A DNA stretch of 64,000 nt from Pseudomonas sp. PB106 (GTDB taxonomy: Bacteria > Pseudomonadota > Gammaproteobacteria > Pseudomonadales > Pseudomonadaceae), in the NCBI RefSeq assembly GCF_009764645.1, contig NZ_RWIM01000017.1:1-64000 (forward strand), given 5' to 3'. The stretch's first letter is position 1, and the number at the start of each line of letters is the position of its first letter. The notes under the pieces were generated by a model, which was given only the letters and a program-made list of their open reading frames with translations, ran no database searches and was not told the DNA's origin. A program made the translations under genes and the position numbers. Shown piece by piece: positions 8,056-17,013 of this stretch.

Positions 8056-9783
8056 ATGAAGTTTCCAGGAAGATTTACCAGTGGCGTGCTCCTGCTGTTA
8101 ACCAGCTGCGCGGCGCTGGCGCAAAGTGAATTGGACGTACGGATCAAACCGTCCAACGATGAACTGAAGGCCAATATAGAGGGCTATATCGGCAGCCTCG
8201 GCGATCGCGACGAAGACGCCTTGCTGCGCTTCAGTCGTGGCGCCGAAGAGCAGGCGCGCAAAGCGGCCCAGGCCTTGGGTTATTACCAGCCGCAGATCGA
8301 AAGTGACGTCAAGGGCGGCGACAAACCGCGCCTGGTGTTGAAAATCGATCCAGGCGAGCCGATTCGCCTGCGCAACGTGACCATTCGAGTTGACGGCCCG
8401 GCGGCTTCCCTCAAATCCTTTCGTGTACCGAAAAGCGACGTGCTCAAGTCCGGCGCGGTGCTCAACCATGGCCGTTACGAAGACGCCAAACGCCTGATTC
8501 AGAATCAGGCCTCGCGCTTCGGCTTCTTCAGTGGCCATTTCACCAGCCAGAAACTCTTGGTCGACCCGCGCGCCGGGGTGGCCGACATTGAATTGATCTA
8601 CGACAGCGGCCCGCGTTATGCGCTGGGCAAAGTCAGTTTCGAGGGCGACACACCGTTCGACGAAGACCTGCTGCAACGCATGGTGCCGTTCAAGGAAGGC
8701 GAGCCGTACGACTCCGAGCTGATCGCCGAACTCAATCGCGATCTGCAATCAAGCGGCTATTTCGAAGGCGTGCGTGTCGACGCGGCGCCGACTGCCGCGA
8801 AAAACGACGTAATCCCGGTGGACGTCAAACTCGACACGCGCAAACCACGGACCATGGGCTTGGGCCTCGGCTACTCGACCGACGTCGGCCCACGGATCAA
8901 GGCCAACTGGACGCGTCACTGGGTCAACCCGCAGGGCGACAGTTATGGCTGGGAAGCCGAACTCTCGGCGCCACGGCAAAACGTCGGGCTGTTCTACGAC
9001 ATCCCGCTCGACCCGCCACTGACCGACAAACTGCGCTGGGCCGGCGGTTATCAATTCGAAGACATCGACGACTCCGACACGCTCAGCAAATTGCTGACCT
9101 TCGGCCCGGAATGGCACAGCAAGTTGCCGAGCGGCTGGCAGCGGGTGATCTCGCTGAAATGGCAGCGCGAGGAATATGAACTCGGCGACGATTCGGGCCT
9201 GAGTACCTTGCTGATGCCGGGCATCAGTTATTCGTACCTGAAAAGCGACAACCGCATCGACCCGCACAACGGCTATCGCCTGAGCTTCGAAAGCAAAGTC
9301 GCAAAAGAAGGCCTCGGCTCGGACAACAACCTTTTATATGGCACCGCGCTGGTCAAAGGCCTGACCACGGTGTTCGACAAGCACCGCTTCCTCGGTCGCG
9401 TGCAGGTCGGCGGCAGCGCCACCAACGGCTACAACTCGGTGCCGCCGTCGCTGCGCTTCTTCGCCGGTGGCGATCAGAGCGTACGCGGTTATGACTACCA
9501 GAGCCTGTCGCCGAAAAACTCCGACGGCGACCGCATCGGAGGCCGCTACATGGTCGCCGGCAGCGTCGAGTATCAATATTCGATTGCCGAGAAATGGCGC
9601 GTGGCGACTTTCGTCGATCAGGGTAACTCCTTCAATAAGCTCGAACTGCCGAACCTCAAGACCGGGGTCGGTATTGGTGTGCGCTGGGTCTCGCCGGTGG
9701 GGCCGATCCGCCTCGACCTGGCCCACGCACTCGATGACGATGGCGGCATCCGGCTGCACTTTTCCATGGGGCCTGAGCTGTGA
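8056..9783 (+). CDS. tamA: Translocation and assembly module outer-membrane protein TamA
   Basis: 575-residue Omp85 family protein. A signal peptide (about 1-24, LTSCAALAQ) is followed by three POTRA domains (about 27-265) and a 16-strand barrel with the surface-antigen motifs (VRGYDYQSLSPKN and the conserved RLDLAHAL near the end), closing with a strand ending in an aromatic pattern (IRLHFSMG). With TamB it forms a complex linking inner and outer membrane that acts in autotransporter assembly and phospholipid transport. Start ATG 8056 was preferred over 8038 because it directly opens the signal peptide. tamB follows with a 4-base overlap. Confidence 0.95.
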   Translation: MKFPGRFTSGVLLLLTSCAALAQSELDVRIKPSNDELKANIEGYIGSLGDRDEDALLRFSRGAEEQARKAAQALGYYQPQIESDVKGGDKPRLVLKIDPGEPIRLRNVTIRVDGPAASLKSFRVPKSDVLKSGAVLNHGRYEDAKRLIQNQASRFGFFSGHFTSQKLLVDPRAGVADIELIYDSGPRYALGKVSFEGDTPFDEDLLQRMVPFKEGEPYDSELIAELNRDLQSSGYFEGVRVDAAPTAAKNDVIPVDVKLDTRKPRTMGLGLGYSTDVGPRIKANWTRHWVNPQGDSYGWEAELSAPRQNVGLFYDIPLDPPLTDKLRWAGGYQFEDIDDSDTLSKLLTFGPEWHSKLPSGWQRVISLKWQREEYELGDDSGLSTLLMPGISYSYLKSDNRIDPHNGYRLSFESKVAKEGLGSDNNLLYGTALVKGLTTVFDKHRFLGRVQVGGSATNGYNSVPPSLRFFAGGDQSVRGYDYQSLSPKNSDGDRIGGRYMVAGSVEYQYSIAEKWRVATFVDQGNSFNKLELPNLKTGVGIGVRWVSPVGPIRLDLAHALDDDGGIRLHFSMGPEL

Positions 9784-12700
9784 AGCGTGGTTTGAAAATT
9801 ACAGCACTGGCGCTGTTGGCGCTGGTGTTGTTGATTGTTTTGAGCGTCACCGCCGTACTCGGCACGGCGGCTGGCAGCCGTTGGGTGCTGGGCCTCGTGC
9901 CGGGGCTGACGGTGGAGAATTTCCAGGGTCGCCTCGGCGGACAATGGAGCGCCGATCATCTGCTGTGGCAGCAGGACAGCAGTCGCGTCGAACTGAACAA
10001 GGCGATTTTCGCCTGGTCGCCGCTGTGCCTGACGCGCATGACCCTGTGCATCGAACAGCTCAAGGCTGATCAAGTTATCCTGCAATTCCCGCCGAGTGAA
10101 GAAACCACCGAGAGTGGCCCGATCAAACTGCCGGATCTGCAATTGCCCGTGGCCATCGAATTGGGCGACGTGCAGGTCGGCAGCCTGTTGTTCAACGGCA
10201 GCGAGCAGCTCAAGGGCTTGCAACTGGCGGCGCACTGGACTGCCCAAGGCATGCAAATCGACAGCGTGAAATTGCAGCGCGGCGACCTCAGCCTGAACCT
10301 GTCCGGCACCCTCGCACCAACCGGCAACTGGCCGCTGAACATGGCCGGTAATCTGACGTTGCCATCGCTGGGCACCGATCCGTGGACGCTGGCGTTGAAG
10401 GTCGACGGTGATCTGTTGAAAACCCTCAACCTGCACGCCGACAGCCGGGGTTACCTCGACGGCCAGTTGAGCGGCGAGCTGCAACCGTTGGCGGAAAATC
10501 TGCCGGCCAAGGTGCGCATTACGTCCGAGGCGTTCAAACCAAGCGCCGATCTGCCGGACACCCTGCAACTCAATCAACTGGTGCTGACCGCTGAAGGCGA
10601 TCTGAAAAACGGTTACCAGCTCAACGGCAATGCCACGCTGCCCGCCGATAAAGGCCCGGTGGCGCTGCTGCTCAAAGGCAAGGTCGACGCCAGCGGCGCG
10701 CAGATCGCTGGTCTTGATCTGACCGCCAACGATAAACAAAGCCTCAAACTCACTGGCAGCGTCGATTGGAGCAAAGGCCTCAGCGCGCAAGCCAACATCA
10801 ATTGGCAGGACTTTCCGTGGCATCGACTCTATAACGAAATCGACGAGCCGCAGGTCGCCTTACGCACCTTCACTGGCGAAGTCTCCTACACCGACGGTCA
10901 ATACCTCGGTAACTTCGACGCCGCACTGGATGGTCCGGCCGGGGCGTTTACCCTGAGCAGTCCGTTCAGCGGCAGCCTTAAACAGATCGCGTTGCCGCAA
11001 CTGAAAATGCAAGCCGGGCAGGGCAAGGCTGAAGGTCACGTCAACGTACAGTTTGCCGACGGCATCGCTTGGGATACCGCGCTGGATCTGTCGGCGCTGA
11101 ACCCGGCGTACTGGGTCGCCGAATTGCCGGGGACGTTGGCCGGGCCGCTGAAAAGCCAAGGCGAAATGAAGAATGAACGCCTGAGCCTGACCGCCGATCT
11201 CGACCTCAAAGGCAAACTGCGCGGGCAACCGGCCATCCTGCAAGCCAAGGCCGACGGCGCTGGCGAGCAATGGAACCTGAATGCCCTGCAAATCCGCCTC
11301 GGCGACAACAGCATCAGCGGCAAGGGCAGCCTGCAACAGAAACTCACCGGGCAGATCGACATCAAGTTGTCGCGACTGGCGCAGCTCTGGCCGCAACTGC
11401 GCGGGCAGGTCAACGGTCAGGTCAACGTCGCCGGCACGTTGAAGGCACCGCAGGGCAAGCTCGGTCTGCAAGGCTCGCAACTGGCGTTCCAGGACAATCG
11501 TCTGCAAAGCCTCAATCTCGACGCGACCCTAGACAGTGCGCAACGGGCGAAAATCGATCTGAAGGGCAGCGGCATTCAGGCCGGCGACACCTCGCTGGGC
11601 ACGCTGACCGCCAGCGCTCAGGGCGATATCAAAAGCCAGAAACTCAACCTCGACCTGATTGGCCCGCAGTTGAAACTCGCCTTGGGTCTGGATGGCAATC
11701 TGGACAAGGGCAACTGGCGCGGGCGCTTGGCCAGCGGCGATATTCAGGCCGGTGGCCAAGACTGGAAACTGCAGAATCCAGCCAAGCTTGAGCGTCTGGC
11801 GGACGGCAAAATCAACTTCGGCGCGCATTGCTGGATGTCCGGCAGCGCCAGCCTGTGCGGTGAAGATCAGCGACTGATGCCCGAGCCGAGACTGCGCTAC
11901 CACCTCAGGCAGTTCCCGATCGAAAGCCTGGCGCAATGGCTGCCGAAAGATTTCGCCTGGAAAGGTAAGCTCAACGCCGATCTGCAACTGGATCTGCCGG
12001 CCAGCGGCCCCAACGGCGTGGTCAGTGTCGACGCCAGCGGTGGCACTTTGCGCATGAAGGACAAGGATCAGTGGCTGGACTTCCCCTACCAGACACTCAA
12101 ACTGACCAGCAAACTCACACCGAAGCGTGTCGACACCGAACTCAATTTCGTCGGCGGCAAACTCGGCGAATTGATGGTGCAGGCGCAGCTCAACCCGTTG
12201 CCGAAGAACAAACCGCTGAGCGGCTCGTTCCGGCTCAGCGGACTGGACCTGTCGGTGGCGCGGCCGTTTGTGCCGATGGTCGAGAAGCTCACTGGGCGCC
12301 TCAACGGCAGCGGCACGATCTCCGGTGGATTGCTGGCGCCGCTGGTCAACGGCACGGTGCAACTCAGCGACGGCGAAGTGTCCGGTGCCGAGTTGCCGAT
12401 GGAACTGCAGAATCTGCAACTCACCGCTGTGATTGCCGGCGAATCGGTACGCCTCGACGGCGGCTGGAAAAGCGGCAAGAGCGGGCAGGGCAGTCTGAAC
12501 GGCAACGTCGCTTGGGGTCAGGCGCTGGCGGTTGATCTGGCGCTCAAGGGCACGCAATTGCCGGTCACCGTTGAACCGTACGCCAAGCTGGAAGTGGCGC
12601 CGGATCTGAAGATTTCCATGGCCGGCGATGAGCTGAAAATTGCCGGTAAAGTGCTGGTGCCCAAAGGCGAGATCACCGTGCGCGAACTGCCGCCATCGAC

Positions 12701-13454
12701 GGTGAAAGTCTCCGATGACACGATCATCGTCGGCGCGCAGACCGAAGAGGGCAAACCGCCGATGGCCATGAAAATGGACATCGACGTGGTGGTCGGCGAC
12801 GACAAACTGGCCTTCGCCGGTTTCGGTCTGACCGCCAACGTGCAAGGCCATGTGCACATTGGCGACAACATGGACACCCGTGGCGAGCTGTGGCTCAACG
12901 ATGGCCGCTACAGTGCCTACGGCCAGCGCCTGCAAGTGCGGCGTGCGCGCCTGCTGTTTGCCGGGCCGATCGATCAGCCGTATCTGGACATCGAAGCGAT
13001 TCGCCAGACCGACGACGTGATCGCCGGTATTCGCCTGAGCGGCAGCGCCGAGCAGCCGACCACGCAGATCTTCTCCGAACCGGCGATGAGCCAGGAGCAG
13101 GCCTTGTCCTATCTGGTGCTGGGCCGTCCGCTGAGTACCAGCGGCGAAGACAACAACATGCTCGCGCAAGCGGCGTTGGGTCTGGGCTTGATGGGCAGTT
13201 CCGGGGTCACCAGCGGTCTGGCCAAGGATCTCGGCATTCAGGACTTCCAGCTCGACACCGCAGGCAGCGGCGATGCCACCAGTGTGGTGGCCAGCGGCAA
13301 TATTACCGAGAAGCTCAGTTTGCGTTATGGCGTCGGCGTGTTTGAACCGGCCAGCACCATTGCGCTGCGTTACAAGCTGAGCAAGAAGGTGTATGTCGAG
13401 GCGGCGAGTGGCGTCGCGAGTTCGCTGGATATCTTCTACAAGCGCGATTTCTAG
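9780..13454 (+). CDS. tamB: Translocation/assembly module inner-membrane protein TamB
   Basis: 1224 residues of AsmA/TamB type. One N-terminal transmembrane helix (about 8-28), a very long stretch of repeated amphipathic beta strands (a hydrophobic groove fold), and the conserved C-terminal DUF490 domain (about 880-1224) ending in DIFYKRDF. The start is a GTG that overlaps the tamA stop (GTGA), so translation is coupled. It spans the periplasm and contacts TamA; a role in anterograde phospholipid transport is now well supported for the family. Together with tamA it forms a two-gene unit. Confidence 0.95.
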   Translation: MKRGLKITALALLALVLLIVLSVTAVLGTAAGSRWVLGLVPGLTVENFQGRLGGQWSADHLLWQQDSSRVELNKAIFAWSPLCLTRMTLCIEQLKADQVILQFPPSEETTESGPIKLPDLQLPVAIELGDVQVGSLLFNGSEQLKGLQLAAHWTAQGMQIDSVKLQRGDLSLNLSGTLAPTGNWPLNMAGNLTLPSLGTDPWTLALKVDGDLLKTLNLHADSRGYLDGQLSGELQPLAENLPAKVRITSEAFKPSADLPDTLQLNQLVLTAEGDLKNGYQLNGNATLPADKGPVALLLKGKVDASGAQIAGLDLTANDKQSLKLTGSVDWSKGLSAQANINWQDFPWHRLYNEIDEPQVALRTFTGEVSYTDGQYLGNFDAALDGPAGAFTLSSPFSGSLKQIALPQLKMQAGQGKAEGHVNVQFADGIAWDTALDLSALNPAYWVAELPGTLAGPLKSQGEMKNERLSLTADLDLKGKLRGQPAILQAKADGAGEQWNLNALQIRLGDNSISGKGSLQQKLTGQIDIKLSRLAQLWPQLRGQVNGQVNVAGTLKAPQGKLGLQGSQLAFQDNRLQSLNLDATLDSAQRAKIDLKGSGIQAGDTSLGTLTASAQGDIKSQKLNLDLIGPQLKLALGLDGNLDKGNWRGRLASGDIQAGGQDWKLQNPAKLERLADGKINFGAHCWMSGSASLCGEDQRLMPEPRLRYHLRQFPIESLAQWLPKDFAWKGKLNADLQLDLPASGPNGVVSVDASGGTLRMKDKDQWLDFPYQTLKLTSKLTPKRVDTELNFVGGKLGELMVQAQLNPLPKNKPLSGSFRLSGLDLSVARPFVPMVEKLTGRLNGSGTISGGLLAPLVNGTVQLSDGEVSGAELPMELQNLQLTAVIAGESVRLDGGWKSGKSGQGSLNGNVAWGQALAVDLALKGTQLPVTVEPYAKLEVAPDLKISMAGDELKIAGKVLVPKGEITVRELPPSTVKVSDDTIIVGAQTEEGKPPMAMKMDIDVVVGDDKLAFAGFGLTANVQGHVHIGDNMDTRGELWLNDGRYSAYGQRLQVRRARLLFAGPIDQPYLDIEAIRQTDDVIAGIRLSGSAEQPTTQIFSEPAMSQEQALSYLVLGRPLSTSGEDNNMLAQAALGLGLMGSSGVTSGLAKDLGIQDFQLDTAGSGDATSVVASGNITEKLSLRYGVGVFEPASTIALRYKLSKKVYVEAASGVASSLDIFYKRDF

Positions 13455-13483
13455 AGCGCGCTTCCTCCTAAACCGAGTCGCTG

Positions 13484-13579
13484 CCATCGCTGGCAAGCCA
13501 GCTCCCACAGGTTTCCCTGGTGTACATGAATGTTGTGTACGGCATGAACCCTGTGGGAGCTGGTTTGTTAGCGATGGCG
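13484..13579. repeat. REPIN, family A, one arm degenerate
   Basis: The left arm is a good family A copy; the right arm reads GTGGGAGCTGGTTTGTTAGCG and has lost part of the symmetry, so the element is decaying. Confidence 0.8.
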
Positions 13580-13646
13580 TCCGCCTGTGCGCCGCGAAAA
13601 ACCCACTCCACTGGTCAACTAATTACCAAGCAACCTAACTATTTCG

Positions 13647-13674
13647 TTGACATTCGCTGCCTAGGCAGTAACAT
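13647..13674 (+). promoter_or_regulatory. Sigma-70 promoter of the MarR-efflux operon
   Basis: Perfect -35 TTGACA at 13647-13652 and -10 TAACAT at 13669-13674 with a 16-base spacer. The spacer is almost filled by the operator CTGCCTAGGCAG, so bound repressor would block RNA polymerase directly. Confidence 0.75.
13657..13668. promoter_or_regulatory. MarR operator 1 (CTGCCTAGGCAG)
   Basis: Perfect 12-base palindrome between the -35 and -10 elements; identical core to operator 2, 33 bases downstream. Confidence 0.75.
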
Positions 13675-13689
13675 CTCGACATACATTCA

Positions 13690-13701
13690 CTGCCTAGGCA
13701 G
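13690..13701. promoter_or_regulatory. MarR operator 2 (CTGCCTAGGCAG)
   Basis: Second perfect copy, just after the expected transcription start and 16 bases before the regulator ATG. The 33-base centre spacing is close to three helical turns, so two dimers would bind the same DNA face. Confidence 0.75.
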
Positions 13702-13716
13702 TTATTAGGTGAGCAC

Positions 13717-14199
13717 ATGAAGCATTTCACCCCGGACGAATTCAAACATTGCCATCTCGGCCTGTTGCTTGGCCGTGCTGCGCTGCTCAAGGACCGGATC
13801 ATCGACACCCACATGGAACCCCACGGCATCACTGCCGCGCAGTTCAAGGTGTTGATCATCATGGCCCAGTACGGCGTCGATACCCCGGCCGAACTGTGCC
13901 GGCATCTGTCGCTCGACAGCGGTTCGATGACACGCATGCTTGATCGTCTGGAGCAGAAAGGTTTTCTGGCTCGCCAACGCAGCGAAGGCGATCGCCGTCA
14001 GGTGCAACTGAAACTGACTGAACAAGGCCAGCAACTGGCCGGTCGCCTGCCGCACATCGGCGCCGATGCAATGAATGAACTGGCCGGCGCCGTCACTTCG
14101 GACGAGTTGAAGACCCTGGAATACATCCTCAAGAAAATCCTGCTGGCAGCCGGTGACCCGATCACGATCCAGCGGTTAGGTGAGCACAATGAACGCTAA
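13717..14199 (+). CDS. MarR family repressor of the adjoining efflux operon
   Basis: 160 residues. The winged HTH lies at about 30-115: TPAELCRHLSLDSGSMTRML is the recognition region and EGDRRQVQLKLTEQG is the wing with the conserved D-x-R motif. It is the first gene of an operon with an outer-membrane factor, a membrane-fusion protein and an MFS pump, the order of EmrR-EmrAB systems, so it most likely represses them and is released by phenolic or hydrophobic ligands. Two identical operators sit in its promoter, so it probably also represses itself. Overlaps the next gene by 11 bases. Confidence 0.93.
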   Translation: MKHFTPDEFKHCHLGLLLGRAALLKDRIIDTHMEPHGITAAQFKVLIIMAQYGVDTPAELCRHLSLDSGSMTRMLDRLEQKGFLARQRSEGDRRQVQLKLTEQGQQLAGRLPHIGADAMNELAGAVTSDELKTLEYILKKILLAAGDPITIQRLGEHNER

Positions 14200-15658
14200 A
14201 ACCTTGCGCAGCAGCCTGACCCTGGTGCTGTCGGCGATGATCCTCGCCGGTTGCGCCAACTACAGCGGCCTCGACACTCAGGGCAAAAACCTTGACGCGG
14301 CGAGCCTGAAAACCGGCCAATCCCTCAACGGCGTGATCCTGTCGCCGGCCGCTTGGCCGAAAAGCGATTGGTGGACCAGCCTCGGCGATCCGCAACTCGA
14401 CGGCTTGATCCGCGAAGCCCTGCACGACAGCCCGGACATGCAGATCGCTGCAGCCCGCGCCCATCAGGCCAGCGCCGCTGCCTATGCCGCCGATGCCGCG
14501 CGCTATCCGACCCTCGACGCCAGCGCCGGCATCAGCCGTTCGCGCCTGGCCAAGGATCAGGACCCGCTGGGGCAGGGCGATGCCTATGCCACCGTGCGTA
14601 ATGTCAGTGCCGGTTTCAATTACAACTTCGACCTGTGGGGCGGCCAGCGTGATGCGTGGGAAGCTGCACTCGGTCAGGCCCGCGCCGCTGAAGTCGACCG
14701 TCAGGCGGCACAGCTGACCCTCGCCGCCGACGTCGCCCGTGCCTACAGCGATCTCGGTCAGGCGCACATCGTTTATGACTTGGCCAACGACGACCTCAAG
14801 CGCACCAAGCAAATGCTCGACCTGAGCCAGCGTCGTCTGAGCTCCGGGATCGACAGCCAGTACCAGTTCCAGCAAACCCAGAGTCTGGAAGCCAGTTCCG
14901 AAGCCAGCCTGATCGACGCGGAAAAACGTCTGAACAGCGCCAAAATTGCCTTGGCCGTGCTGCTTGGCAAAGGCCCGGATCGCGGCAACGAAATTGCCCG
15001 GCCGAAAGTCCTGCAGGCCAGCGCTGTCGCCGTGCCGTCGGTGCTGCCGGCAGAACTGCTCGGTCGGCGCCCGGATCTGGTCGCGGCGCGCTGGCGCGTC
15101 GAAGCTGCAAGCAAAGACATTGATTCGGCGAAAACCCAGTTCTATCCGAACTTGAACCTGTCGGCTTCCGCCGGTGCCGAATCCTTGTTGGGTGACGCGA
15201 TGTTCGGTTCGGCCAGTCGCTTCTTCAACATTGCCCCGACCATTTCGGTGCCGATCTTCGACGGCGGACGCCTGCGCGCCAACCTCGGTGCCCGCGATGC
15301 CGATTACGATCTGGCGGTGGCGCAGTACAACAAAAGCCTGGTGAAAGCACTGGGCGATGTCAGCGACACGATTAACCAGTTGCGTGACATCGGCCGGCAG
15401 ATCGGTGCGCAGCAACACGCCACCGAGATTGCTCAGGATTCTTACAACACCGTCGTCCAGCGTTACGGTTCCGGCATCGGCAACTACCTGGACGTGCTCA
15501 GCATCGAGCAGCAATTGCTGCAGGCCCAGCGTCAGTTGGCCAACCTCAATGCCGAGCAGATCGACCTGTCGATTCAACTGATGCAAGCGCTGGGCGGCGG
15601 CTTTCAGGGGCAGACCCTGACCGCAGCCAACGCCACCCCAGCCACGTCGCACAACTAA
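14189..15658 (+). CDS. Efflux outer-membrane lipoprotein, NodT/OprM family
   Basis: 489 residues. A type II signal peptide ends at the lipobox ILAG-C (Cys about residue 22), so the protein is a lipid-anchored outer-membrane channel. Two OEP repeats (about 60-270 and 285-475) are visible, including DLWGGQRDAW, LLGRRPDLVAARWRVEAA and YGSGIGNYLDVL, the classic trimeric TolC-type signatures. It is the exit duct of the tripartite pump with the next two genes. ATG 14189 was chosen over GTG 14180 because GGTG lies 6 bases before it and the signal peptide begins there. Confidence 0.93.
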   Translation: MNAKTLRSSLTLVLSAMILAGCANYSGLDTQGKNLDAASLKTGQSLNGVILSPAAWPKSDWWTSLGDPQLDGLIREALHDSPDMQIAAARAHQASAAAYAADAARYPTLDASAGISRSRLAKDQDPLGQGDAYATVRNVSAGFNYNFDLWGGQRDAWEAALGQARAAEVDRQAAQLTLAADVARAYSDLGQAHIVYDLANDDLKRTKQMLDLSQRRLSSGIDSQYQFQQTQSLEASSEASLIDAEKRLNSAKIALAVLLGKGPDRGNEIARPKVLQASAVAVPSVLPAELLGRRPDLVAARWRVEAASKDIDSAKTQFYPNLNLSASAGAESLLGDAMFGSASRFFNIAPTISVPIFDGGRLRANLGARDADYDLAVAQYNKSLVKALGDVSDTINQLRDIGRQIGAQQHATEIAQDSYNTVVQRYGSGIGNYLDVLSIEQQLLQAQRQLANLNAEQIDLSIQLMQALGGGFQGQTLTAANATPATSHN

Positions 15659-15672
15659 TTCAGGTATTTGTC

Positions 15673-16875
15673 ATGGCCACTGCCGAAAACACTCAAGCTC
15701 AAGACAACACGCCCGACAACGGCAACCCGCGCAAACGCAAAGTGATGCTGTTGGTGCTGGCCGTTGTCGTCCTGCTCGCCGGCGCCGGCGTCTGGGCGTA
15801 TCACGAATTCATCGGACGCTTTAACGAGAGCACTGACGACGCCTACGTCAACGGTAACGTCGTCGAAATCACCCCGCTGGTGACCGGCACCGTGGTCAGC
15901 ATCGGTGCTGACGACGGTGATCTGGTTCACGAAGGCCAGGTGCTGATCAACTTCGACCCGAACGACGCCGCAGTCGGTCTGCAAAGCGCTCAGGCGAAAC
16001 TGGCACGCACCGTGCGTCAGGTGCGCGGTTTGTACAGCAACGTTGACGGCATGAAAGCCCAGGTCAACGCGCAACAGGCCGAAGTGCAGAAAGCCCAGGA
16101 CAACTACAACCGCCGGAAAAACCTGGCGCAGGGCGGGGCGATTTCCCAGGAAGAGCTGTCCCACGCTCGAGACGACCTGACCTCGGCGCAAAACGCCTTG
16201 GCCAACGCCAAACAGCAACTGAAAACCACCAGCGCGCTGGTCGATGACACCGTGGTGTCGTCGCATCCGGACGTGATGTCGGCCGCCGCCGATCTGCGTC
16301 AGGCGTACCTGACCAATGCCCGCAGCACCTTGATCGCGCCGGTCACTGGCTACGTCGCCAAGCGCACCGTGCAACTCGGCCAGCGCGTGCAACCGGGCAC
16401 AGCGTTGATGGCGGTGATTCCACTGGATCAACTGTGGATCGACGCCAACTTCAAGGAAACCCAACTGCGTGACATGCGCATCGGTCAGCCGGTCGATATC
16501 GAGTCCGACATCTACGGCAGCGACGTGAAATACAGCGGCACCGTCGACAGCCTCGGCGCCGGTACGGGTAGCGCGTTTGCTCTGCTGCCAGCGCAGAACG
16601 CCACCGGTAACTGGATCAAGATCGTGCAGCGTGTGCCGGTGCGGATTCACATCAACGCCGAGGAACTGGCCAAGCATCCGCTGCGTGTCGGCCTGTCGAC
16701 CAATGTTGAAGTGAACCTGCACGACCAGAGCGGCCCGGTATTGGCGCAGCAGCCTCCACAGAAAGCGTCGTTCAGCACCAACGTCTACGACCGCCAACTG
16801 GCCGAAGCCGACGCGATGATTGCGCAGCTGATTCACGACAACAGCGCTGCGGCGAGCAAAACCGCGCAACGCTGA
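15673..16875 (+). CDS. EmrA-type membrane-fusion (HlyD family) protein
   Basis: 400 residues. A short cytoplasmic head rich in Lys and Asn (1-24), one transmembrane helix (about 26-46), then the biotin-lipoyl-like half motifs (VTGTVVSIGADDGDLVHEGQ, about 78-97), a coiled-coil hairpin rich in Gln and Ala (about 105-200), and the beta-barrel segment (LIAPVTGYVAKRTVQLGQRV). Bridges the MFS pump to the outer-membrane channel. Begins 14 bases after the outer-membrane gene and is separated from the pump gene by a REPIN. Confidence 0.93.
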   Translation: MATAENTQAQDNTPDNGNPRKRKVMLLVLAVVVLLAGAGVWAYHEFIGRFNESTDDAYVNGNVVEITPLVTGTVVSIGADDGDLVHEGQVLINFDPNDAAVGLQSAQAKLARTVRQVRGLYSNVDGMKAQVNAQQAEVQKAQDNYNRRKNLAQGGAISQEELSHARDDLTSAQNALANAKQQLKTTSALVDDTVVSSHPDVMSAAADLRQAYLTNARSTLIAPVTGYVAKRTVQLGQRVQPGTALMAVIPLDQLWIDANFKETQLRDMRIGQPVDIESDIYGSDVKYSGTVDSLGAGTGSAFALLPAQNATGNWIKIVQRVPVRIHINAEELAKHPLRVGLSTNVEVNLHDQSGPVLAQQPPQKASFSTNVYDRQLAEADAMIAQLIHDNSAAASKTAQR

Positions 16876-16888
16876 CCTGCACTGACCT

Positions 16889-16980
16889 TGTAGGAGTGAG
16901 CCTGCTCGCGATAACGGTGTATCAGTCTAGGAAATTGGGTCTGACACACCGCTATCGCGAGCAGGCTCACTCCTACAGGG
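16889..16980. repeat. REPIN, family B, inside the efflux operon
   Basis: Inverted copies of TGTAGGAGTGAGCCTGCTCG in the 138-base gap between the EmrA-type and EmrB-type genes. Confidence 0.85.
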
Positions 16981-17013
16981 CTGCGGCGACTATCAGGTTT
17001 CATAGGATTCACA

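Noticed and set aside
11529-13508. 659-codon ORF on the minus strand
   Set aside because: Antisense to tamB, whose fold and C-terminal domain are clear.
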